The notes under the pieces: generated by a model
Database searches by the model: none
Told to the model about the DNA's origin: nothing
Seen by the model: only the letters and a program-made list of their open reading frames with translations
Program-made: the position numbers and the translations under genes
Assembly: GCA_030762895.1 (NCBI GenBank)
Contig: CM061063.1
Coordinates: forward strand, 50,919,196-50,983,195
DNA from: Sophora flavescens
Lineage: Eukaryota > Streptophyta > Magnoliopsida > Fabales > Fabaceae
DNA: 64,000 nt
Direction of reading: 5' to 3'
Shown here: piece by piece, positions 10,191-20,125 of the stretch
How the letters are laid out: the number at the start of each line of letters is the position of its first letter
How positions within the stretch are numbered: the stretch's first letter is position 1

Positions 10191-10677
10191 TGCACCTCTC
10201 CTAGTACGGTGTGGTTCGGGGATGAACCAAGCAGAAGCTAGTGGGCATGTAACACCCGGGTGCTGACGAGGGCGGGGAGTGATCGCCGGTGCAAGAAGGC
10301 ACGGACAAGGAACGACTCCTGACAGACTTCTAGGCGGAGGGACACATGAATGAACCGATAACACACCCGAATGAGAGGGATCCTGAGACTGTGTAGGTAT
10401 GAGACTATACAGTAGAGGATGACTTATAAGAATTGATTGGTTCTACCTATACTAATAAGATGCATCTTCTTTTAGGGAGCCCGTCACTTAAGAACTCCAC
10501 AGTAAAGCGTGCTTGACTTGGAGCAATTTTGGGATGGGTGACCTCCTGGGAAGTTTTTCCAGGAAGCGGGTGAGTGAGGACAAAGCACACTGAAAAGACC
10601 CGTGTTGGTCTGTGGGGACAGTCGTCAATCCATAGAGCAGTCAGGGATGTTACAAATGGTATCAAAGTGTCACCTCT
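10191..10677 (+). mobile_element. Cassandra array, part 1 (interrupted)
   Basis: Cassandra internal segment (10191-10247), LTR 10248-10654 (407 bp, TGTAAC to GTTACA), then the next primer site TGGTATCAAAGT and internal start. The internal segment is cut at CCTCT (10673-10677) by the Tekay-like element and resumes at 16341. A 5S-like stretch lies at 10439-10560, with box A AGTAAAGCGTGCTTGAC and box C GGTGACCTCCTGGGAAG. Confidence 0.88.
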
Positions 10678-10846
10678 TGTAACATCCTAAAATTCTAACA
10701 TAATTAATTTGAAAAAAAAAAATATAATAATAATAATATTAAGTTATTAAAAAGTATAGTGCAAATAAAATATAAATAAGAGATCTAGTGTCAAGAATTG
10801 ATAGTATAAGGATTTATTGAAATTTATTAAATGTTATAAAGAATGC

Positions 10847-10906
<60 letters not shown>

Positions 10907-12622
10907 AAGGGCGAAGCGCAGAGTATATATAATTATACTCTTGTCACTGTGCGTAACAAGGAGCGCCACACAACGTCCCTTTCCTGCCAGTACAACCTAA
11001 CAACAACATAGATCCAAGAATACCACTAAACGGGAGAAGAATTTTTAGGGAAGCGCAAATCCTTATCATAAATAATTTTTAGAGCACATTGGAGGTCTTC
11101 GAGAGGTGAGTAACAATACTTTTTACGAACCCTCTCCATGGTATGAATGATTGTTTGTGTTGACAGTTTTATTATTATTTTTCTTATTGATGGATGAATT
11201 GATTTGCAAGTGTGTTCCCCTAAATCTAAAAGAAATTATTTATTGCTAATTTATAGTTCTGTGTGCGAAATTCTTGTGTTTAAGCCAGATGGTAAAATTA
11301 CTAAAGTTTCAGATCAGCGCTCCAAAACCTCTCATGGGTAGATTTTCTTTTTATCTTTAACTACTTTTGTGAAGTCTCCTGTATGCCAAGTTCAATTCAA
11401 TAGGCATTGATGTTCCACTGACGCGTGGTTTTACCTTCTGGGAGCATATAATTTTATTTAATTGGACTTTAATAGCTTAGACATAGCATGTATTAAATCC
11501 CATTTTGCTTATGGTTTAAAAAGAGAATAAGTACATTTGATTGTTATAATTTAAAATATATTCGACTTGTTTTATTCGGGATATAAATGATATACGTATG
11601 TGAGTGAAGTTTGTTGTTATGCTTCCTAAGATAGATGCATTGACTTTTAACATCGCCATTTAATGGGATGTCGAAATTAAGATATGGGACAAGGAATCCA
11701 TTTTAAGAACGAGGCTCTTGGGTCACCATTAATGGGAGGCAAGGAACCCAATTAATTACGAGGTTCTCGGGTCACCATAGGGGCAAGGAGTCAATTCTAA
11801 AATGGGATTCCCGAGTTACCATCGGGGCAAGGAATCAATTCTAGGACGAGGTTCTCGGGTCACCATAAAGAGGGTGGTAAGGAATCAATTCTAGAACGAG
11901 GTTCTCGAGTCACCGCAGACTAGGGACAAGGAACCAATTTAATGAGGTTCTCGAGTCACCGAATTGGGCAAGAAACCAACACGAAGTGGGGTTTCCGAGC
12001 CACTGGATGATTGTGTTATTGTGTGATGTGTGGTTACTTTGTTTAATTAATATATGATATTTGATTATGTTGTCGTTATATGATTGTTGTAATTAAATGT
12101 ATTTTTTTAATGAACATTATTTTGGAAAATTAGCGGGTACCATGGATAGTTTTTCCTATTACCGTCTTACTGAGAACATCACTATTTTCAAATATTTTAT
12201 AACTGTATTGTTGTTCACTGAGATTTTATATCTCATTAAAAAGTATTGTTTTCAGAGCCCGGGGACATCACTGTTGCGGTCACCGAGGCTTGAAGAACTA
12301 CTTTCTTTTTAGCTTAGCTGGTTAGTATTGTAGCATGGCTTACGAGTGCCATGCAGACATCGTTTATTATTTTTAGTTTTTCTCCTCGGATTGTAGTTAG
12401 ACACCCGATTTTGAGGCTTTTCTCTGATTTGGTTTTATTCAGAGGTATGGATTTAATATTATATTTATTACTTTGATACATTATTACTATTTTATTTAAT
12501 ATGAGACATTTTCCAGACTCATATAATTGAGAAAATTTTTATGATTAACATATTTTAAAGAAATGTATTAAAGGATTTTTATACAATTATTTTGGGTTAC
12601 TAATGTAACGAAGGGCGTTACA
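10678..12622 (+). repeat. 5' LTR of the Tekay-like element (1945 bp)
   Basis: TGTAACATCC to GGGCGTTACA. Contains (AT)n at about 10852-10900, a TATA-like GTATATATAAT near 10925, and a second kind of stem-loop array (11641-12005). The final 350 bp match the other LTR ends in the window. Confidence 0.92.
11641..12005 (+). repeat. second stem-loop array type (GGAACC/GGTTCTC units)
   Basis: The first unit (ACATCGCC...GGGATGTCGAAA) is the TCGAAA type. It is followed by about seven units of 45-60 bases that alternate GGCAAGGAAYCAAT with GAGGTTCTCGGGTCACC. Arms vary between units but still pair: GAACC/GGTTC, GAAACC/GGTTTC, GAGTC/GATTC (one G-T pair). This array replaces most of the array seen in sister LTRs and is missing from LTR2 of the same element because of its deletion. 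Confidence 0.65.
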
Positions 12623-12626
12623 TTTA

Positions 12627-12638
12627 TGGTATCAGAGC
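12627..12638 (+). other. tRNA-Met primer binding site
   Basis: TGGTATCAGAGC four bases after LTR1, followed by the normal gypsy leader (AGTTCGATTCTAAATCGG). The same leader follows 19897 and 63499. Confidence 0.9.
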
Positions 12639-12788
12639 AGTTCGATTCTAAATCGGACTGTGGTAGTGGGGCTTTTTCAAAAACAAAACTTGGGCATATA
12701 GGAAGCTTGTTAGAGTTATAATTCTGCATTCTATCCTTTTGGATATTGGACTTGATCAACCCCCTGTTTGATTGGTGGTGTGCAGATT

Positions 12789-15368
12789 ATGGCCACTAAC
12801 AGGCGACGGACGAAGGATGCACTTGCGGCGGCTTTGGTTTAGATGACCAGAGTTCTGCAGGAGCAGACGGAAACTCTCCGTCAGATGAGGGATAACGGGA
12901 ACGGGCCTATTGTTGGGCCAGTCGACACTCCAGTTCCGTAGTACAGGGGTTTGTCAGAGTTCCGACATAATAATCCGCCAGCGTTTCGAGGGACTACCGA
13001 TCCGATTGAGGCAGAGTAGTGGTTAATGAAGCTAGAGATGATTTTCCGAGTCATAAGGTGTGGTGACGATCAAAAGGTTGATTTTGCCGCCTACATACTG
13101 GAGTCAGACGCGGAGCACTGGTGGAACTGTGCTAGGGGTGGATTGCTTGCTTCGGGGGTCCATGTCACATGGGACAGGTTCAAGGACGTTTTCCTGGAAA
13201 AATACTTTATGTATAGTGTTCGTATATAGAAGGAGGCATAGTTTCTTCAGCTTAATCAGGGGAGCATGACCGTGGCAGATTATGTTGCCAAGTTTGAGAG
13301 CCTGTCAAGGTTCTCTTCATATGTGAGGGACAACCCTGATGGTGACTGGAAGGCAATCAAGTTCGAACAGGGCTTGAGGTCAGAGCTACGGAGCCTTGTT
13401 GGGCTCCTAGAGATTCGAGATTACCCCATCTTGGTAAACAAGTGTAGAGTGGCAGAACGAAATATACAAGCTGTTTTGGCTGAGAAGTCGAAAGACAATA
13501 GCTTTAGCGACGATAAGAGGTTCCAGAGCAAGGGAGAAAACTTTCAGAAGGGCCTACGACCTGTGCCTACTATCACTAAGGGTAGCGATTCAGGGGCTCA
13601 GGGTGATAAGGAAGCGACATGCTACAAATGTGGATGGCAGCACCAAGGTCGTACGTGCCCCGCGGCACAAGTCTCCTGCAACAATTGTGGAAAGACTGGA
13701 CATTTTGCTAGGATGTGCAAGTCAGGAGGCCAATCTCAGACCAGAACACAGAACCACGGAAGGGTATTTACCATCCAAGGAGAGGAGGTGAAGGAATTCG
13801 ACGGTTTTATCCAAGGTAAGGGCTTTATTAAAGGTCATGATGTTATCATATTGTTCGATTCGGGAGCAACACATTCATTCGTATCTTTTAAATATGCTAG
13901 ATGCTTAGAGTTGTCTGTTTCTAAATTGTCATATGACTTGTTTGTTTCTACTCCTATTAAAGATAGATTGATTACTTCTTCTGTTTGCCTGAAATGTCCT
14001 TTGTTGTTTCAAGACCTGACTTATAGTGTTGATTTGATATGTTTGCCTATGTCGGGTCTAGATATTACTTTTGGCATTGATTGGTTATCTCATAATGATG
14101 CTGTTATTGATTGCTCTAGTAGAACCATGTCTTTTGCTCCACAAACTATGTCTGTTGGTTCCCCTAAATCAAATTGCTTTATATCTGTTGCATCTTGTCA
14201 TAAGTGCTTGGTTGAGGGAGCTCAGGGATACATTCTCCTCTTTTCTGCTAAGATAGAGGCTGAAAGTGATATAGCGGCATTACCTGTTGTGTGCGAGTTT
14301 CCAGATGCGTTTCCTAATGAGGTCTCTAGTTTACTTCCAGAAAGAGAGATCGAGTTTACCATAGATCTAATACCCGGGAGTGGACCCGTATCCATAGCAC
14401 CCTATAGGATGACACCTTTAGAGTTGAGCGAGCTCAAGAAACAAATAGAGGAGAAGTTAGAAAAGGGGTTTATGAAGCCTAGTGTGTCACCTTGGGGAGC
14501 GCCAGTGCTTTTAGTGCAAGAGAAAGATGGGAGTATGAGGTTGTGTGTTGATTATGGACAGTTGAATAAGGTAACCATCAAGAAAAAAAAATATCCCTTG
14601 CCTAGGATAGATGACCTCTTAGACCAATTGAGGGGAGGGTCAGTGTTTTCCAAAATAGATCTAAGATCGGGATACCATCATATTAGAGTTAGAAGTGAGG
14701 ACATCCCTAAGACAACTTTCAGAACAAGGTATGGGCACTATGAGTATGTAGTGATGCCTTTTGGTGTGACCAACACCCCAGTCGTTTTCATGGATTAAAT
14801 GAATCGGATCTTTAGGCCCTTTTTGGATAGGTTTGAGGTGGTTTTCATAGATGATATTTTAATATACTCTAGGACACCAGAAGAGCATGGGGAACACCTA
14901 AGGTTGGTGTTGTAGAACTTGAGGGATGAACGTCTTTATGCCAAACCCGAGAAGTGTGAGTTTTGCCTGGACGAGGTGGAGTTTTTAGGACACACCATCT
15001 CTAAGGGTGGTGTAGCGGTTGATTCCTCTAAAGTTGATACGGTGTCGGAATGGGAACAACCTAAGACAGCAATCGAAGTGGGAAGTTTCTTATGCTTAGC
15101 AGGCTACTATAGGAAGTTCATTGAGGGGTCCTCTAGATCAGTCTTACCTTTGACCCAGTTGACTAGGAAGGGGAAACCTTTTGTGTGGGACCAGGAGTGT
15201 GAGGACGGCTTCCAAGAGCTTAAGAGGAGATTGGTGTCATCACCAGTCTTAACTATATCGGATCCCTTAATGAGTTTTGTGGTTTACTGCGGCGTATCTA
15301 AAAATGGCTTGGGATGTGTCTTGATGGAGGAGGACATTGTACGTCAATATCCAGATTTTATTATCTAA
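12789..15368 (+). pseudogene. Gag-Pol polyprotein, stop-riddled and deleted (Tekay-like)
   Basis: From ATG 12789 one frame runs to 15368 without a frameshift but with seven stops: TAG at 12840, 12939, 13017, 13227, 13239 and 14913, and TAA at 14796. Domains in order: gag (YRGLSEF..., AYILESDAEHWW), a degenerate zinc knuckle CYKCGWQHQGRTC and a good one CNNCGKTGHFARMC, protease active site LFDSGATHSFVS, RT with RLCVDYGQLNKVT and FIDDILIYS (14844-14855), and the RNase H start (VVYCGVSKNGLGCVLM; the catalytic Asp appears to be Gly). At about 15321-15330 RNase H is joined in frame to the chromodomain end EEDIVRQYPDFII. The missing part is about 2 kb. At least three of the stops are CAG to TAG changes. 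Confidence 0.9.
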
Positions 15369-15453
15369 TGTATGACAACCTTTATGTTTTGAATATAACA
15401 TATGTTACAATAGGTGCGTGTGTATGAGAAGAATTTCGGGGACGAAATTCTTT

Positions 15454-15468
15454 AAAGAGGGGAGAAAA
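15454..15468 (+). other. polypurine tract
   Basis: AAAGAGGGGAGAAAA directly before LTR2, the plus-strand primer site. Confidence 0.85.
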
Positions 15469-16340
15469 TGTAACATCCTAAAATTCTAACATAATTAATT
15501 TAAAAATAATAATAATAACAATAATAATAATAATATTAAGTTATTAAAAAGTATAGTGTAAATAAAATATAAATAAGAGATCTAGTGTAAAGAATTGATA
15601 GTATAAGGATTTACTGAAATTTATTAACTATTATAAAGAATGCAAAATTATATATATATATGTATATGTATATATGTATTTAAAAAAAAAGAGGGAGGGG
15701 GGGGGGGGGGGGGGGGGAAAAAGGGCGTTAAGCCCAAGAAGCGCAGAGTATATATAATTATACTCTTGTCACTGTGCGTAACAAGGAGCGCCGCACAGCG
15801 TCCCTTTCCTGCCAGTACAACCTAACAACAACACAGATCCAAGAATACCACTAAACAGGAGAAGAATTTTTAGGGAAGCGTAAATCCTTATCATAAATAA
15901 TTTTTAGAGCACATTGGAGGTCTTCGAGAGGTGAGTAACAATACTTTTTACGAACCCTCTCCATGGTATGAATGATTGTTTGTGTTGCAGTTTTATTATT
16001 ATTTTTCTTATTGATGGATGAATTGATTTGCAAGTGTGTTCCCCTAAATCTAAAAGAAATTGCTTATTGCTTATTTATCGTTTATTATTTTTAGTTTTTC
16101 TCCTCGGATTGTAGTTAGACGCCTGGTTTTGAGGCTTTTCTCTGATTTGGTTTTATTCAGAGGTATGGATTTAATATTATATTTATTACTTTGATACATT
16201 ATTACTATTTTATTTAATATGAGACATTTTCCAGACTCATATAGTTGAGAAATTTTTTATGATTAACATATTTTAAAGAAATGTGTTAAAGGATTTTTAT
16301 ACAATTATTTTGGGTTACTAATGTAACGAAGGACGTTACA
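15469..16340 (+). repeat. 3' LTR of the Tekay-like element (872 bp, deleted)
   Basis: Matches LTR1 at both ends but lacks the segment matching about 11260-12360 of LTR1, including the stem-loop array. It contains a 21-base G run at 15697-15717 absent from LTR1. It ends GGACGTTACA. Confidence 0.9.
15697..15717 (+). repeat. poly-G tract
   Basis: Twenty-one consecutive G bases preceded by GAGGGAG, inside LTR2. At the matching place LTR1 has only an (AT)n run followed by an A run. Confidence 0.9.
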
Positions 16341-17280
16341 CCTCTCCCAGTACGGTGTGGTTCGAGGAAGAACCAAGCGGAAGCTGGTGGGCATGTAACA
16401 CCCGGATGCCGACGAGGGCGGGGAGTGGTCGTCGGTGCAAGAAGGCACGGACAAGGAGCGGCTCCTGGCAGGCTTCTAGGCGGAGGGGCACATGAATGAA
16501 CCGATTACACATCCGAATGAGAGGGATCCTGAGACTGTGTAGGTATGGGACTATACAGTTGAGGAAGGCTTATAAGAATTGATTGGTACTACCTATACTA
16601 ATAAGATGCATCTTCTTTTAGGGAGCCCATCACTTAAGAACTCCACAGTTAAGCGTGCTTGACTTGGAGCAATTTTGGGATGGGCGACCTCCTGGGAAGT
16701 TTTCCCAGTAAGCGTGTGAGTGAGGACTAAGCACGCTGAAAAGACCCGTGTTGGTCTGTGGGGACAGTCGTCAATCCATAGAGCAGCCAGGGATGTTACA
16801 AATGGTATCAAAGCCGCATCTCTCCCAGTACGGTGTGGTTCGGGGACGAACCAAGCGGAAGCTGGTGGGCATGTAACACCCGGGTGCCGACGAGGGCGGG
16901 GAGTGGTCGCCGTTGCAAGAAGGCCCGGACAAGGAGCGGCTCCTGGCAGGCTTCTAGGTGGAGGGGCACATGAATGAACCGATTACACATCCGAATGAGA
17001 GGGATCCTGAGACTGTATAGGTATGAGACTATACAGTTGAGGCAGGCTTATAAGAATTGATTGGTACTACCTATACTAATAAGATGCGTCTTCTTTTAGG
17101 GAGCCCATCACTTAAGAACTCCACAGTTAACCATGCTTGACTTGGAGCAATTTTGGGATGGGTGACCTCCTGGGAAGTTTTCCCAGGAAGCGTGTGAGTG
17201 AGGACAAAGCACGCTGAAAAGACCCATGTTGGTCTGTGGGGACTGTCGTCAATCCATAGAGCAGTCAGGGATGTTAAAAA
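16341..17280 (+). mobile_element. Cassandra array, part 2
   Basis: Continues the interrupted internal segment, then LTR 16394-16800, primer site and internal (16801-16871), then LTR 16872-17278. 5S-like stretches lie at 16585-16705 and 17063-17183. The last LTR lacks its terminal CA and ends GATGTTAAAAA directly against LTR L4 at 17281. Without the nested insertion the array is internal-LTR-internal-LTR-internal-LTR, the same as at 60192-61609. Confidence 0.9.
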
Positions 17281-17462
17281 TGTAACATCCTAAAATTCTA
17301 ACATAATTAATTTGAAAAAAATAAGATAAATAAAATAATAATAGTATTATTAAATTATTAAAAAAATATAGTGCAAATAAAATATAAATAAGAGATTTAG
17401 TGTAAAGAGGTGATAGTATAGGGATTTATTGAAATTTATTAACTATTATAAAGAATGTAAAA

Positions 17463-17512
<50 letters not shown>

Positions 17513-19169
17513 AATTATGAAACAAGGGCGTTTAGCCCAAGCAATTCTTAATTTTAACAACAAAAAAAAGAATTATAAAACCTAAATCTTATGTGTTAGT
17601 TGACTTGCCAGGCATATATATAAATTCGGTCACTGTGCATACGTGCCAGTAGCGCCGCAACACAACGAGTTTACGTGTTTCCTTCCTGGGCAGTACAAGC
17701 ACACTAGCAGGCAGGTCAATTAACGTCAGCAGTGATAAGAAATATTTTTAACGAAGCTGTAGGTTTTATTATATATAATTTTTGGGTGCTTTTGGAGGCC
17801 TTCGAGATGTGAGTAACAGTACCTTTTGCGAACACTTTCCATGGTATTTTTATGTGTTTACGGTGAATTTAAATTGATGAACTCATATTTTAATTCATTG
17901 TTTTCCTTACAAAATTTAGGACTGCATTCCTCATTTGTATGTGTGTGGAAGGGTCTACCTTATAGTTTTTTGGAATTTGAATTGAATACATGATTGATAT
18001 TTGTACTAGTTAAATGATATGCTTGATGCCATATGTTATGTCTTGATGCTCGTGATTGTCATAGTGTAATTATAAATTTAATTGGAGACATGACATGAGT
18101 CTATTTAGTATGCATGATAGGATTAAATATTTAATTTATGGTAAATGATTTGTTACATGTATGAGACATGAAATTCATGCCTTATGATGATTTGTATGAT
18201 GTTTGTCGTAATACCACCTATGATAGGGGTATCGAAAAGTAATACCACCGTAATGGGGTATCGAAAGTAACATCCCCATATAATTGGGATGTCGAAAATA
18301 AGTAATACTACCTAAAAAGGGGTATCGAAAGTAACACCGCCACACGTTGGGGTGTCGAAAAGGGAGAAATACCGCCATGTGCACATGGGTGGTATCGATA
18401 TGGAAATGTCCCCGACAGGAGGGTGACATCGAAACACTCCTCGTGAGTAGGGGTGGGCAATGGGACGTCATTGTCGAGTGATGTGTGAATTTATGACATG
18501 CCGACAAGAGACCAATTTAACTGGGAGGTCTTCGGGCCGCTTGGGTTAATCTAGAATTTATTTGGTATATGGAATGTGATGTATTGAGCGGAGTTATTGT
18601 TACGTTATATGCTATTGAGTTGATGAAATTATTGTTGATATTAAAAGTATTTTCTTTTATATATATTATTTTGGAAAATTAGCGGTTGCCATGGACAGTT
18701 TTTCCAGTTACCGCGCCGGCTGAGAACAATGCTATTTTCGAAAATATTTTATGAAACTGTATCGTTGATCACTGGAATTTTATATCTCATTATAAATATT
18801 ACTTTCAGCGATCGAGGACATCGCTGTTGAGGACCCAGAGACCCGAGGAGTCATCTTCTTATCGCCTAGTTGGTTAGTAATGCAGTATGGTTGAGGGTGC
18901 CGACGGCGTTCTTTCTGTTTGCGTATTTTTTTTTCTTCTCGGATTGTAATTAGACGCCCGGTTTTGAGGCTTGTGATTTTAATTTGTATTTATATTTATT
19001 ACATGGATATTTTATTACTACATTATTTAATATGAGGTATTTTCAGACTAAATATATATATATTTTTTAAATTTAATTTTTCCTTATGAGATATATGTGT
19101 TAATTAAATGTTTTAAAGGATTTTTATTGATTTTATCTTGGGATTACTAATGTAACAAAGGGCGTTACA
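17281..19169 (+). mobile_element. gypsy LTR L4 (1.89 kb)
   Basis: TGTAACATCC to GGGCGTTACA. Holds (AT)n near 17463-17508, a TATA-like CATATATATAAATTC at 17613-17627, and a stem-loop array (18209-18467). It is the counterpart of 61612-63494, which is followed by a normal primer site and gag. Here it is followed by TTTAATT and an inverted Cassandra LTR. Confidence 0.85.
18209..18467 (+). repeat. TCGAAA stem-loop array in LTR L4
   Basis: Same order of units as 9209-9467. In the fourth unit the left arm is ATACT (18305-18309) opposite GGTAT (18321-18325), which leaves a T-G (G-U in RNA) pair. Confidence 0.75.
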
Positions 19170-19176
19170 TTTAATT

Positions 19177-19577
19177 TGTAACATCCCTAGCTGCTCTATG
19201 GATTGACGACTGTCCCCACAGACCAACACGTGTCTTTTCAGCGTGCTTTGTCCTCACTCACACACTTCCTGGGAAAACTTCCCAGGAGGTCACCCATCTC
19301 ATAATTGCTCCAAGTCAAGCACGCTTAACTGTGGAGTTCTTAAGTGATGGGCTCCCGAAAAGAAGATGCATCTTGTTAGTATAGGTAGTACCAATGAATT
19401 CATATAAGCCTTCCTCAACTGTATAGTCCCATACCTACACAGTCTCAGGATCCCTCTCATTCGGGTGTGTAATCGGTTCATTCATGTGTCTCTCCGCCTA
19501 GAAGCCTGCCAAGAGCCGCTCCTTGTCCATGCCTTCTTGCACCGGCGACCACTCCCCGCCCTCGTCGGTACCCGGGT
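19177..19577 (-). mobile_element. inverted Cassandra LTR (truncated)
   Basis: A Cassandra LTR on the minus strand. The end at 19177 (GTTACA on the minus strand) is intact; the start has lost about seven bases at 19577. A 5S-like stretch lies at 19272-19392 on the minus strand. It is flanked by gypsy LTR L4 and the last third of another gypsy LTR, so its loss probably belongs to the rearrangement that joined them. Confidence 0.85.
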
Positions 19578-20068
19578 TATCTTTGATTAGCTAGTTGGTT
19601 AGTAATGTAGTATGGTTTGGAGTATTATGCGGACGACGTTCTTTGGTTTACATACTATTTTTCTCAAATTGTAATTAGAAGCCCGGTTTTGAGGCTTTTT
19701 AGTTTTTATTCAAATGATTGGATTTAATGATATTTTTCAATACTTTGTAAATACTATTATTTTATTTAGTACGAGGTATTTTCATACTTAGTTATTTGAG
19801 AAAAATATTATGACTTGTGTTTTTTAATTAAATGTTTTGAAGGATTTTTATTGAAATTAATTTGGGTTACGAATGTAACGAAGGGCGTTACATTTTTGGT
19901 ATCACAGCAGTTTGATTCTAAATCGGACTGTGGCATTGGGACTTTTATAAAACAAAACTTGGGCACATAGGATGCTTGTTAGAGTTATAAATGATGCATG
20001 CTATTCTTTGGGATATTGGACCTGATCAACCCAGTATTTCATTGGTAGTGAGCAGATTTATGGCGATT
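19578..20068 (+). mobile_element. gypsy LTR end, primer site and gag leader
   Basis: 19578-19892 is the last third of a gypsy LTR (TTGTAATTAGAAGCCCGGTT to GGGCGTTACA). It is followed by primer site TGGTATCACAGC (19897-19908) and leader up to ATG 20059. Only a few codons of gag follow before the sequence changes to a copia remnant near 20068. The leader matches 12639-12788 and 63511-63666. Confidence 0.75.
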
Positions 20069-20110
20069 ACTCCCTCGGCACTTTTTAGATGCTCAACCCT
20101 TTCGAGACTG

Positions 20111-20124
20111 AGCTCTGACACCAA
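20111..20124 (-). other. copia primer binding site (minus)
   Basis: The minus strand reads TTGGTGTCAGAGCT directly after the LTR end at 20126, a variant of the tRNA-Met primer site. Confidence 0.7.
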
Positions 20125-20125
20125 C

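Larger units (their letters stand above)
10678..16340 (+). mobile_element. Tekay-like chromovirus, complete ends, internally deleted (5.66 kb)
   Basis: LTR1 10678-12622 and LTR2 15469-16340 begin TGTAACATCC and end CGTTACA. The 5 bp CCTCT at 10673-10677 and 16341-16345 is a perfect target duplication. Order: LTR1, primer site, leader, gag-pol frame 12789-15368, polypurine tract (15454-15468), LTR2. LTR2 is 1073 bp shorter because of a deletion joining about 16080 to the segment matching about 12361 in LTR1. The internal domain lost most of RNase H and all of integrase. It is inserted in the Cassandra array of the left block and is absent from the right block, so it postdates the duplication. 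Confidence 0.93.
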
